Shown piece after piece: positions 1 to 7,252 of a stretch of DNA of 64,000 nucleotides. The DNA comes from DASRJG01 sp032124015 (GTDB taxonomy: Bacteria; Acidobacteriota; Polarisedimenticolia; Polarisedimenticolales; DASRJG01), in assembly GCA_032124015.1 (NCBI GenBank), contig JAQBEH010000024.1:1-64000 (forward strand). Reading direction: 5' to 3'. The notes under the pieces are model-generated. The model ran no database searches, was not told the DNA's origin, and saw nothing but the letters and a program-made list of their open reading frames with translations. The number at the start of each line of letters is the position of its first letter. Positions within the stretch are counted from its first letter, which is position 1. The position numbers and the translations under genes are program-made.

Positions 1-249
1 GCGCTTGCCGACGATCATGGGCGGGTTCAGGCCCACCGGGGGTACGTACGCGGCCCCAAACCGCTTCAGCACCGCGAGGAATTTTTCGCTGCCGACGTCG
101 CGCACCCACAGATCGACATCGCGGGTGACGACCGGGGCCCCCTGAAGCGCCGCGGCGGACAAACCGACGACGAGGAATTCGACCTTTGCGGCGCGGAGCG
201 CGGCTAGAAACGCGATCTCGCGCTCACCAAAGAGGGGCGGCTCGGCCAC
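1..249 (-). CDS. Nucleotidyltransferase-like protein (partial, 3' end outside window)
   Basis: Only the first 83 codons are present; the gene leaves the window at its left edge. The visible part reads as the start of a small nucleotidyltransferase fold: a hydrophobic strand (EFLVVGLSAAALQGA) followed by TRDVDLWV, where the two Asp residues sit where the metal-binding DxD lies in MNT/AbiEii-like proteins. A GTG at 247-249 is the chosen start. It overlaps the end of the upstream 68-aa gene by 26 nt, so the two are probably co-translated. In that family an NTase with a small upstream protein often forms a toxin-antitoxin or substrate-targeting pair. That role is inferred here, not shown. Confidence 0.6.
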   Translation of the reverse strand, partial: MAEPPLFGEREIAFLAALRAAKVEFLVVGLSAAALQGAPVVTRDVDLWVRDVGSEKFLAVLKRFGAAYVPPVGLNPPMIVGKR

Positions 250-430
250 GACGCAGACTCCCTTGGAGGCGCCGAAGTGGCGTCTCGCGAAGAACCAGAA
301 GAGTGTGCCAGACGTTCTCGAACTCTATTCCCGGGTTGGCGGTTGTGATCCGCCTGGCCTCCGCAACGACACGCTCCAAATCCTTTGGAATTGCGGGGAG
401 TTGACCTCGGTGTTGGGACTGAACGCTCAT
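224..430 (-). CDS. Small conserved-looking protein, 68 aa, upstream of nucleotidyltransferase
   Basis: A 68-residue basic protein. Its N-terminal half is probably helical and has a compact motif (NPGIEFENVWHTLLVL) followed by an Arg-rich tail. I do not recognise a named family. The ATG overlaps the stop of the upstream DUF2268-like remnant as ATGA, and its own 3' end overlaps the nucleotidyltransferase start by 26 nt. This tight coupling, and the high-information WHT segment, argue that it is a real gene and not a shadow ORF. It could be the antitoxin-like or targeting partner of the nucleotidyltransferase. Confidence 0.5.
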   Translation of the reverse strand: MSVQSQHRGQLPAIPKDLERVVAEARRITTANPGIEFENVWHTLLVLRETPLRRLQGSLRRGRAAPLW

Positions 431-795
431 TGCGGGAGTGTACCAAAACGAATCGCGGCACGGCCTCCGCCCACTCGCCTCAGTCCGGACGAAACGCCGA
501 CGCGCGCTGCTTGGTAGCTTTCCACGAGACGAAATCCCAGCGTGTAGCCGGTCCAGCGCGGCAGGTCGGGGCTGGATCCGAAAAACCCGCGGGGGTGGCC
601 GTACTCCACCGAGTCGAACTCCGGCTGGGCCAGCTCGAGATAGTGGGCTGTCTCCGTCCAGGGAAGCGCGTCGCTCCACGGGGGCACGGGCACTTCAAGA
701 AGCTCGATCGCAAAGTGGTCGGCAAGCCCCTCGGACACGAGGGCCTCGAGCAGGGTCTGACGCTTGATCCTCGACTCATTGCAGTCGGCCCGCAT
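427..795 (-). pseudogene. C-terminal remnant of a DUF2268-type zinc protease
   Basis: The 122-codon ORF carries what I recognise as the C-terminal part of DUF2268 (predicted Zn-dependent proteases): LLEALVSEGLADHF near residues 15-28, a PPWSDAL segment, and a closing FFGSSPDLPRWTGYTLGF. The family's HExxH helix should lie just before the LLEAL segment. Here the ORF instead begins inside the last codons of the ABC ATPase gene, overlapping it by 20 nt, so the catalytic half is missing. The C-terminus beyond the GYTLGF motif also looks scrambled. It is most likely a deletion remnant, still translationally overlapped (ATGA) with the next gene. Family assignment is from memory of the motif pattern. 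Confidence 0.55.
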
Positions 796-1402
796 CCATC
801 CGAATCGTTCGTGTCACTTTGCCCTCGAACGGGGCGGTCTCGTGCGTCGAAACCAGAACCGCCGCACCGCGCGCCACGGCAGCGTCGATCCAACCGAGAA
901 GCGTGATCCGCATTTCCGTGTCGAGGGACTCGAGCGGCTCGTCCAACAGGAGGACACCGGGGGTCCCGATCATCGCGGCGCCGAGCACGGCTCGCCGGCG
1001 CTGGCCTTGGGATAGCTCGCGGATCGTGCGGTCGCCCAACGACGTCAAGCCCGCTGACGCAAGCGCGGTGGCCGCCGCGGCAACGGGTGCGCCACGCACT
1101 CTCGCAACCAACGAGAGAATTTCGAGGACCGTCGCGTAGGGCGTCAGATCCGGCTGCTCGGGCACGTAGGCGAGAGGTTCCCGGGCGCGCGCTTCATCGA
1201 TCCAAAGGTCGTGCCCATCGACCGCGACGGTTCCTTCGTCCGGGCGCTCGACGCCGGCCGCCAGACGAAGCAGCGTGGTCTTCCCGGCGCCGTTGGCTCC
1301 TCGAAGGAGCGTGAGCCCGGGCCCGATGTCGAGCTCAGGGATGTCGCAAACGGTGATCCCCGCTCGATACGCGAAACGGACGCCGCGAAACGAGATTCTC
1401 AC
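776..1402 (-). CDS. ABC transporter ATP-binding protein (CcmA-like exporter type)
   Basis: A 208-aa single ABC nucleotide-binding domain. Walker A is GANGAGKTT (about residues 35-43), the Q-loop region is YVPEQPDLTPY, the signature is LSQGQRRR (about 130-137), Walker B is GVLLLDEP, and the switch His lies in VSTHE. The start is a GTG whose last bases form the TGA of the upstream permease gene (GTGA overlap), so permease and ATPase are coupled. The short length and the separate membrane partner fit an ABC-2-type exporter. The substrate is unknown. The ATPase ends against a truncated protease remnant, which suggests a past deletion just downstream. Confidence 0.8.
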   Translation of the reverse strand: MRISFRGVRFAYRAGITVCDIPELDIGPGLTLLRGANGAGKTTLLRLAAGVERPDEGTVAVDGHDLWIDEARAREPLAYVPEQPDLTPYATVLEILSLVARVRGAPVAAAATALASAGLTSLGDRTIRELSQGQRRRAVLGAAMIGTPGVLLLDEPLESLDTEMRITLLGWIDAAVARGAAVLVSTHETAPFEGKVTRTIRMDAGRLQ

Positions 1403-2514
1403 CCGGTCCACGAGAGGGTGTCTCCTGCGGCGACGTGATGGAGCGCGCTCCACCGCGTGACCTTCTGCGCGCGCTCGCGTCGGACGGCGGCGCGAAGGGC
1501 GAGAGGGAGGGCGGCCAACGCGGCGATCCCCAGCCAAGGGAGGAGCGCGATGAGGCCGCTCGCGAACGCGCCTTCGATGAGTACCGGTCCCGAGGCGGCC
1601 GAGCGGGAATCTCCGCCACGGCGCATCGCGGCCGCCGCGCGCAGCGCGAGCAGGGGCGTCACCGCCACCACGGCTGTCGCCGCGCGGAGGTCGAGGATCG
1701 CGCTCGCCACGAGAAACGGCAGGCACAAGACGCCGAGCATCGCAGCGTCTCGAACCACACGGTGTCGTGACGTCACAGGCAGCGAGCGCGCCCAGGGCCA
1801 GGACGGCCGTCGAATCGCGAGAGAGTCGGCGAGGCCGGCCAGAGCAATCGTCGTCGCGAGAGTTCCCCCGAGCCGGATCGCACCGCGAGCCCCATCCGGA
1901 GGGAGGACGTTGTTCGTCACGAACAAGACGGCGGCCGCCATGGGAATTGCGCCGGAAAGCCATGCGGAAAGCACTCGCGATCCGAGCGCGCGCGACGCAA
2001 TCCGAACGTCGAGGGAGCCGCTCGCGAAGGGCCACGAGTGCCACGCTCGACGGCGTTGCACGGGACGAAGCCTCACCACGAGGGCCGCGGTGCCCACGGC
2101 CACGACGGGTGGCAGAAGGAACCCCTGCCAAGCGATCCGACCGCTCCGCCAGCTTTCGAGGAAGGCGAGGCCTCCCGCCGCGACGATCAAAGGTCCCTCG
2201 GCGCACGCGGTGGCGATGATCAGCGCGAGTCGATGTTGGGTTGAGGACAACGGAAGATGCCGGATCCAGCCGTCGCTACCAAGGGTCACGCGCGGTGCGG
2301 CCCAAAGCGCGAGCCCGAGCGCGGCCAACGAGAGCGCGGCGATCGCGCCTAGAGATGGCGCAGGCCCGGCGATCGACGCCGCAATCTGCTCGAGAGCTCC
2401 CGCCGGATCTTCCTGCAGGCCGACGGCGACCACCGCGATTCCGGCCAGAGGGACAGCGGCCGCCAACGCGACGCGCGCGCCGGCTGCCAGGTGGAACCGC
2501 AACAGCGCGATCAC
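1399..2514 (-). CDS. ABC-2-type membrane permease, internally duplicated
   Basis: A 371-aa, Ala/Leu-rich protein with many hydrophobic segments and no signal peptide. It is the membrane partner of the ATPase that follows with a GTGA overlap. It contains two related segments, RHLPLSSTQHRLAL (about residue 85) and RSLPVTSRHRVVRDA (about residue 245), each placed before a hydrophobic stretch. This suggests the polypeptide is two copies of one half-permease fused. It starts at a GTG overlapping the stop of the BtuD-like gene. No substrate can be read from the sequence. Its position directly after btuFCD-like genes need not mean shared cargo. Confidence 0.65.
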   Translation of the reverse strand: MIALLRFHLAAGARVALAAAVPLAGIAVVAVGLQEDPAGALEQIAASIAGPAPSLGAIAALSLAALGLALWAAPRVTLGSDGWIRHLPLSSTQHRLALIIATACAEGPLIVAAGGLAFLESWRSGRIAWQGFLLPPVVAVGTAALVVRLRPVQRRRAWHSWPFASGSLDVRIASRALGSRVLSAWLSGAIPMAAAVLFVTNNVLPPDGARGAIRLGGTLATTIALAGLADSLAIRRPSWPWARSLPVTSRHRVVRDAAMLGVLCLPFLVASAILDLRAATAVVAVTPLLALRAAAAMRRGGDSRSAASGPVLIEGAFASGLIALLPWLGIAALAALPLALRAAVRRERAQKVTRWSALHHVAAGDTLSWTG

Positions 2515-3308
2515 GTCTGTTCACGCGGCGTCAACGGGATGACGAATGGTCGCCCGGATGAAGGGTCGGTGCGTACCTCCACGTCGACCTCGTACACGGA
2601 CCGGATCGGCTCGGGGCGGAGGACCTCGGCGGGAGTGCCGTCGGCGGCGATGGCACCGCAGCGCAGCAGCACGAGGCGATCGCAGTGGCGCGCGGCCAGG
2701 TTGATGTCGTGGCTCACGACGACGACGGTCAGCCCGTTGTCCCGATGAAGCTTTCCAAGAAGCGCGTAGACCGCCAGGCGGTGCTTCAGGTCGAGGAATG
2801 CCGTCGGTTCGTCGAGGAGCAGAAGGCGAGCCTCCTGCGTCAGCGCGCGCGCGAGCATGACGCGTTGGCGCTCGCCTCCCGAGATCGCGCGGAAGGATCG
2901 CGTGGCGAGCTGGGCCACCTCGCAACGTTCCATCGCCTCTCGGGCGATCGCACGGTCCCGCGGTGCCTCGAGGCCCAAGAGGCCCAGGTGAGGCGCGCGT
3001 CCCATGCGCACGATCTCTTCGACGGTGAACTCGAAGACGGGGTGCGTTTCCTGGGGGACGACGGCGACCCGACGCGCCCGCTCGCGCGTCGGTAATAATG
3101 CGAGATCGTCTCCGAAGAGCGCGATGCGCCCGGCCGTTGGGCGCAACGCCGCGGAGGCGAGGCGGACGAGCGTCGTCTTTCCGCTACCGTTCGGCCCGAG
3201 GATCCCCGTGATCGTGCCGGCCGCGACGGCGAGGTCGAGCCCGGCGAGGATCGGTGCCTTGCCGTAGGCGAAGGAGAGCCGCTCCATGGTGAGAGCCGTT
3301 GCGCTCAC
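2511..3308 (-). CDS. btuD: Iron-siderophore/cobalamin-type ABC transporter ATPase (BtuD/FecE family)
   Basis: A 265-aa ATPase energising uptake across the inner membrane with the permease encoded just upstream. Walker A is GPNGSGKTT, the Q-loop is VVPQETHPVFEFT, the signature is ISGGERQRV, Walker B is LLLLDEPT with the D-loop FLDL, and the switch His lies in VVSHD. The E-F-T-V-E-E-I-V-x-M-G-R-x-P-H run after the Q-loop is typical of the FecE/BtuD/FhuC group. Translation starts at a GTG overlapping the permease stop (GTGA); an internal ATG at 3287 is an alternative. A binding protein resembling BtuF suggests cobalamin or another corrinoid. Ferric siderophore remains possible. Confidence 0.85.
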   Translation of the reverse strand: MSATALTMERLSFAYGKAPILAGLDLAVAAGTITGILGPNGSGKTTLVRLASAALRPTAGRIALFGDDLALLPTRERARRVAVVPQETHPVFEFTVEEIVRMGRAPHLGLLGLEAPRDRAIAREAMERCEVAQLATRSFRAISGGERQRVMLARALTQEARLLLLDEPTAFLDLKHRLAVYALLGKLHRDNGLTVVVVSHDINLAARHCDRLVLLRCGAIAADGTPAEVLRPEPIRSVYEVDVEVRTDPSSGRPFVIPLTPREQT

Positions 3309-4321
3309 GACTCCCTCAGTCGTTTCATCAGGAGGATCAAGAAGAACGGGCCGCCGATGAGCGCCGTGACGACGCCGACCGGCAACTCCGACGGCGCGAT
3401 GAACGTTCGCGCCGCGGCGTCCGCGAGCATCAGCGTCGCGGCACCGGCGAGCGCGCTCGCCGGGAGGAGCACGCGATGGTCCGGCCCGAACAGCGCGCGC
3501 ATCCCGTGAGGGACGATGAGCCCGACGAAGCCGATGATCCCCGTGAAGGCGACGGCCGCCGCGGTGACGAGCGAGGCCGCGAGGACGATGGTCCAGGTCG
3601 CGCGATCGACCGGGACACCGAGTTGAGCGGCTTCCTCGTCGCCTAGCGCCAACAGGTTGAGCGTGTGCGCGTGCGCGAGCAGCAGCGCGATTCCGGCGCC
3701 GGTGAGAACCGCGACGATCCCCAACGCTTGCCACGACGGCGCGTTCATCGCGCCCATGAGAAACGACAGCGTCCCCTGGAATCGCGCGGGGTCGCCGGCG
3801 CTGACGAAGAACTGGATGATCGCGGAATCGAGCGCGTTCAACACGACGCCCGTCAGAAGGAGTGCGGTCGTCTCGGTGCGACCCTGGAAACGGGCGAGGG
3901 CGAAGAGCACGATGAGGGTCAAAACCGCGCCGACAAACGCCGCGGCCGGGCGACCGATCGATCCTCCCAGGCCGGAGGCCGGGGAGACCGCGATGAAGAT
4001 CACGGCGCCAAGCGCCGCGCCGCCCGACACGCCCAGGATGAACGGATCGGCGAGCGGATTTCGCAGCACCGCCTGATACGACACGCCGGCACAGGCGAGC
4101 GCCGCGCCGACACACGCCGCGAGAAGGACGCGCGCCAGGCGAAAGTCGATCACGATCCCGCGTGTTGACGCGTCGCCACCACCCAATAGCGCCGCCACGA
4201 CGTCGTGAAAACTGAGGTCGCTCGAACCCACACCTGCCGCGATGGCCCCTGCGACGACGACGCTCGCCCCGACGATGAGCAGGCCCGGCACGCGGCGGTT
4301 CGGCGCGGCGAAGACGGTCAT
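3305..4321 (-). CDS. btuC: FecCD/BtuC-family permease
   Basis: A 338-aa inner-membrane permease of the FecCD family, with about ten hydrophobic segments. Family landmarks are FRLARVLLA near residue 60, then AGVSYQAVLRNPLADPFILG, the cytoplasmic coupling segment LGDEEAAQLG, and GFVGLIVPHGMR. The ATG at 4319-4321 overlaps the BtuF stop (ATGA). The reading frame is open further upstream, but that stretch is Arg-rich out-of-frame sequence and unlike the family. It forms the translocation channel for the BtuD-like ATPase and the lipoprotein binding protein. Confidence 0.88.
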   Translation of the reverse strand: MTVFAAPNRRVPGLLIVGASVVVAGAIAAGVGSSDLSFHDVVAALLGGGDASTRGIVIDFRLARVLLAACVGAALACAGVSYQAVLRNPLADPFILGVSGGAALGAVIFIAVSPASGLGGSIGRPAAAFVGAVLTLIVLFALARFQGRTETTALLLTGVVLNALDSAIIQFFVSAGDPARFQGTLSFLMGAMNAPSWQALGIVAVLTGAGIALLLAHAHTLNLLALGDEEAAQLGVPVDRATWTIVLAASLVTAAAVAFTGIIGFVGLIVPHGMRALFGPDHRVLLPASALAGAATLMLADAAARTFIAPSELPVGVVTALIGGPFFLILLMKRLRES

Positions 4322-5199
4322 CGCGCCGTTTTGCCTTCGGTTTCGCCGTGGAGGATCGAGGCCAGTTCCTCCGCCGCGTCGGCGACGCGCGGCCCCGGCC
4401 TGAGCGTGAGATCGTCGGGGAGGACGACGACGCGTCCGCGCGCCACCGCGGGGATCGACGGCCATCGTTTCCAGAAGGCGTCTTCGGTATGTGGATCACT
4501 ACTCGCCAGGTCCATGCGCGCCTGGAGGATCAGCTCGGGCTTGGCTCCGGCAACCGCTTCGACGTCGAGGCGTGGATAACGCCCGGCCTCGACGACGTTC
4601 GATCCACCCGCGAGTTCGAGAAGCTGCGAGGGAAGCGTGCCGCGCCCCGCCGCGATGATCGGGTCGGTCTGGATGCAGAAAAACGTGGCCACGCGCGGTG
4701 CCCCCGCCACGCGCTTGGCGACCGCGTCGAGGCGAGCCCGCACGGCGGCCGCGAGTTCCCGGCCCGCCGCTTCGGCTCCGGCATGGCGCGCCACGAGTTC
4801 GATCGCGGCTAGGGATTCGTCGAGGGTCTCCGCGGGGACGATCTCGAGCCTCAACCCGGCGCGGCGCATCGCCAGGGCGGAGTCGCGGTTCCCGGGCCCG
4901 GGGCTGACAAGGACCAGGTCGGGCTTCAGCGCGAGAACCGATTCCACGGATGGATTGACGTAACCGCCGACCTTGGGCTTTGTCTTCGCGGCGGGAGGGA
5001 AATCGCAGTATTGCGTGACGCCAACGACGCGATCGCCCGCGCCGACCGCGAAGAGAATCTCCGTCAGCGCGGGGGTGAGGGAGACGATCCGCTGTGGCGC
5101 CGCGTCCGTAGGGCCGGCCGGCGCCGGCGCTTTCGCGCAAGCGACCGCCGCGGCCAGAAGACCGAGCAGCAGAACGATGCGAAAAACAGCCCGGAGCAC
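4318..5199 (-). CDS. btuF: Cobalamin/iron-complex substrate-binding lipoprotein (BtuF-like)
   Basis: A 293-aa periplasmic binding protein. The N-terminal hydrophobic segment ends in a lipobox-like AAVAC (Cys about residue 21), suggesting a lipoprotein. The mature part begins with the BtuF/FecB-like signature RIVSLTPALTEILFAVGAGDRVVGVTQYCDFP and continues with VNPSVESVLALKPDLVL. Cobalamin-binding homologues share the ALTEILFALGAGD pattern, so a corrinoid is the first guess. No cobalamin riboswitch can fit in the 54 nt between this gene and the upstream TonB-fusion gene. The start codon is GTG at 5197-5199, 10 nt after a TAACAT box. Confidence 0.8.
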   Translation of the reverse strand: MLRAVFRIVLLLGLLAAAVACAKAPAPAGPTDAAPQRIVSLTPALTEILFAVGAGDRVVGVTQYCDFPPAAKTKPKVGGYVNPSVESVLALKPDLVLVSPGPGNRDSALAMRRAGLRLEIVPAETLDESLAAIELVARHAGAEAAGRELAAAVRARLDAVAKRVAGAPRVATFFCIQTDPIIAAGRGTLPSQLLELAGGSNVVEAGRYPRLDVEAVAGAKPELILQARMDLASSDPHTEDAFWKRWPSIPAVARGRVVVLPDDLTLRPGPRVADAAEELASILHGETEGKTAR

Positions 5200-5209
5200 G
5201 ATGGCTGGG

Positions 5210-5215
5210 ATGTTA
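5210..5215 (-). promoter_or_regulatory. Possible -10 element (TAACAT) for the btuF operon
   Basis: TAACAT on the minus strand lies 10 nt before the btuF GTG and inside a short GGGAT/ATCCC dyad. No convincing -35 is visible. It is one of several -10-like boxes in this window sitting almost on the start codon. Confidence 0.3.
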
Positions 5216-5253
5216 TCCCGCCGGTTGCGCGCAAGCGAGGCCGGGGCGCGTCG

Positions 5254-7095
5254 CTACCGCTTGAAGACGACTTGCTCCGATTTCCAGACCTTAACCGGGA
5301 CGCCGTCTTTCGTCGCTGGGCGATAGGTCCAAGTCTTGGCCGCTGCCATCGCGGAATCGTTCAGGTCGGCGCCCGGGACTCCTCTGACGAGCACGACCTG
5401 GTCGACGGTCCCGCGATCGTTGACGAGCACGTTCATGATGACCGTGCCGGAAAGCCGCAGTTGCTTGGCTGCCAGGGAGTAGGCCGGGGCTTGGTGCTTG
5501 AGCGAGACCGGCATCGTGTCGGCCACGTCGATGGGGATGAGAGTGCCGGGAGCGATCGTCGGCGTGGCGGAGTCCGCCGCGCGATCCGGTACCGTTTCTA
5601 CCCCCGCGACCGTGGCAGCGGGCGCCGAAGGGGCGGCAACCTTGATCGTGGCGGGCTCAGGCTTCTCCGGCTCGGTGTTCGTGGGTTCGGCATTCGTGGG
5701 AGGCACGACGGAAGGCGCCGGGTCGGGGTCGGGGCGTTTCTTCGGGGCCGGCACTTTGTCAGCTGTGAGGGCCGGTTTCGGCTTGTCGGGAATGGCACGC
5801 GACGGCTCAGAAACCCGGGGGAGCACCGCGGAGGGTGCGCTCGCCACCGGAGGCGGGGCTGCCTCGGGAGGTGCGTTCTCCGCCATTTGTGTGGGCGGCG
5901 CGGGCGTTGGCGCTGGGCTGGAGGGGCTCGAGTTTCCGAGGGGGAACAGGAAATAGAGGCCGACGAGGGCGACAACGGCCGCGCCCGCCCAGGCCCAAAC
6001 CGGCACGCCACGCCGCCCCACTGTCGCCTCGAGCTCGGACTCGACGATCGTCCCTCGCGGAAGCTTGATTTTGGGGACGCGGAAAGGGGGATCCGCCTTG
6101 ACTGGGATGACCGCCTCGAGAGAACGGACGGAGTTGGGGGCGGGCGCTATCTCGGTGCCCTCGTCGACCTGCGGCGAACCTTTCGTGCCCTTCCTTTCCG
6201 TTTTCTTGCCCTTTCGGCGGCGTTTGGTTTCGAAGTCGACGAGCCGTCCCGGCTGTTCATCCGCGCCGGCTGGAACGACCGGAGTCGCCGAAGGAGCAAG
6301 GCCGATCGGGAGCTCCGTCGCGGGACCCGGCAGCGCCTCGAGGAGTGAAGGCGCCTCCATCTGGTCCGACACGAGAGGCTCCAGGATTGGCTCCAACGTG
6401 GGAGCTGTCTCGAATGCGAGAGGTACGGAGATCGAGCCGAGTTCGGCGTCGAGTTCCTCTCGCATCTGCGAAAAGGGATCCTGTTCAACCGCCGAAGCGA
6501 CCGCGATCTTCTCCGGCACTGCGGACATCGGGCTCGCGCCGCCTCCACCTGAAAGGAGGGCGTCGAGCCGTGCCGTGATCTCGTCTTCACCGTCGTCTTT
6601 AACGACCGAGGGCGCCGGTTTCGCGATCGCATCGATGTTCTCGCGAACGATCGGGCCGCTGCCGGTCTCCGTTTTGACCGGCGCCGGCTCCACGACCTCC
6701 GCCGAAGGGGCCGACACGCCTGGCGCGAGGAACCTTCCCACGATCTCCAGGAGGTGCGCTGGAGCGATCGGCTTTTCGATGTACTCGTCGCAACCGTAGA
6801 TGTGCAGGGCCTGCGTCCTGTACTTTCGCCCTTTGTACACCCCCGTCGTGATAATGACCGGCGTCCGCCGGCCGTGGGGGGTTCGTTTCAGTTCCTGGCA
6901 CACCTCGAATCCGTGCTTCTTCGGGATCATCGCCTCGACCAGGACCATGTCGGGGTTCAGGCGGTGGAACGCTTCGACTCCCGAGATCCCGTCGGTCGCG
7001 ATCTCGACCGCATACCCGGCGGCAATCAGTGGGTCTCTAAAACGTTCGATGCTGCGAGGCTCGTAGTCGATAAGAAGTATCGTATAATTCGCCAT
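5254..7095 (-). CDS. Pseudo-receiver domain fused to a TonB C-terminal domain
   Basis: A 613-aa hybrid. Residues 1-115 form a CheY-like receiver, but the acidic pair is ID-Y and the phospho-acceptor Asp is Glu (LVEAMIPKKHG). The conserved Lys remains (YIEKPI). A long low-complexity region rich in Glu, Pro and Ala follows. A single transmembrane segment lies near residue 370 (WAWAGAAVVALVGLYFLFP), then a Pro-rich periplasmic linker. The final 90 residues are a TonB/TolA-like C-terminal fold (SGTVIMNVLVNDRGTVDQV; TWTYRPATKDGVPV). This predicts a cytoplasmic receiver-like head and a periplasmic TonB tail, the reverse of ordinary TonB, whose N-terminus is short. The btuFCD-like genes are 54 nt downstream on the same strand. 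The protein may energise outer-membrane uptake, with control by the receiver domain, but that is inference. Confidence 0.85.
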   Translation of the reverse strand: MANYTILLIDYEPRSIERFRDPLIAAGYAVEIATDGISGVEAFHRLNPDMVLVEAMIPKKHGFEVCQELKRTPHGRRTPVIITTGVYKGRKYRTQALHIYGCDEYIEKPIAPAHLLEIVGRFLAPGVSAPSAEVVEPAPVKTETGSGPIVRENIDAIAKPAPSVVKDDGEDEITARLDALLSGGGGASPMSAVPEKIAVASAVEQDPFSQMREELDAELGSISVPLAFETAPTLEPILEPLVSDQMEAPSLLEALPGPATELPIGLAPSATPVVPAGADEQPGRLVDFETKRRRKGKKTERKGTKGSPQVDEGTEIAPAPNSVRSLEAVIPVKADPPFRVPKIKLPRGTIVESELEATVGRRGVPVWAWAGAAVVALVGLYFLFPLGNSSPSSPAPTPAPPTQMAENAPPEAAPPPVASAPSAVLPRVSEPSRAIPDKPKPALTADKVPAPKKRPDPDPAPSVVPPTNAEPTNTEPEKPEPATIKVAAPSAPAATVAGVETVPDRAADSATPTIAPGTLIPIDVADTMPVSLKHQAPAYSLAAKQLRLSGTVIMNVLVNDRGTVDQVVLVRGVPGADLNDSAMAAAKTWTYRPATKDGVPVKVWKSEQVVFKR

Positions 7096-7252
7096 TCGAC
7101 GACCCTGAGAGCGACTTGCTCCGCCGTTCGGCTCTTGCGATAACCCCCCGGCTGCGACCCGTACAGACCAGAAGGTTCGGACGCCCCCTCGGCGACCGCC
7201 TTGAACATAAGACGCGCAACTCGGGGATTCAAGTCTACGGAAAGTCTCCGAC

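Noticed and set aside
5200..5253. Cobalamin riboswitch upstream of btuF
   Set aside because: The gap is only 54 nt, too short for the roughly 200-nt element, and no B12-box-like sequence was seen.
5011..6348. Plus-strand 445-codon ORF opposite the receiver-TonB gene
   Set aside because: It is Arg/Gly-rich with no domain signature, and it is antisense to a well-supported gene; GC-rich shadow ORF.
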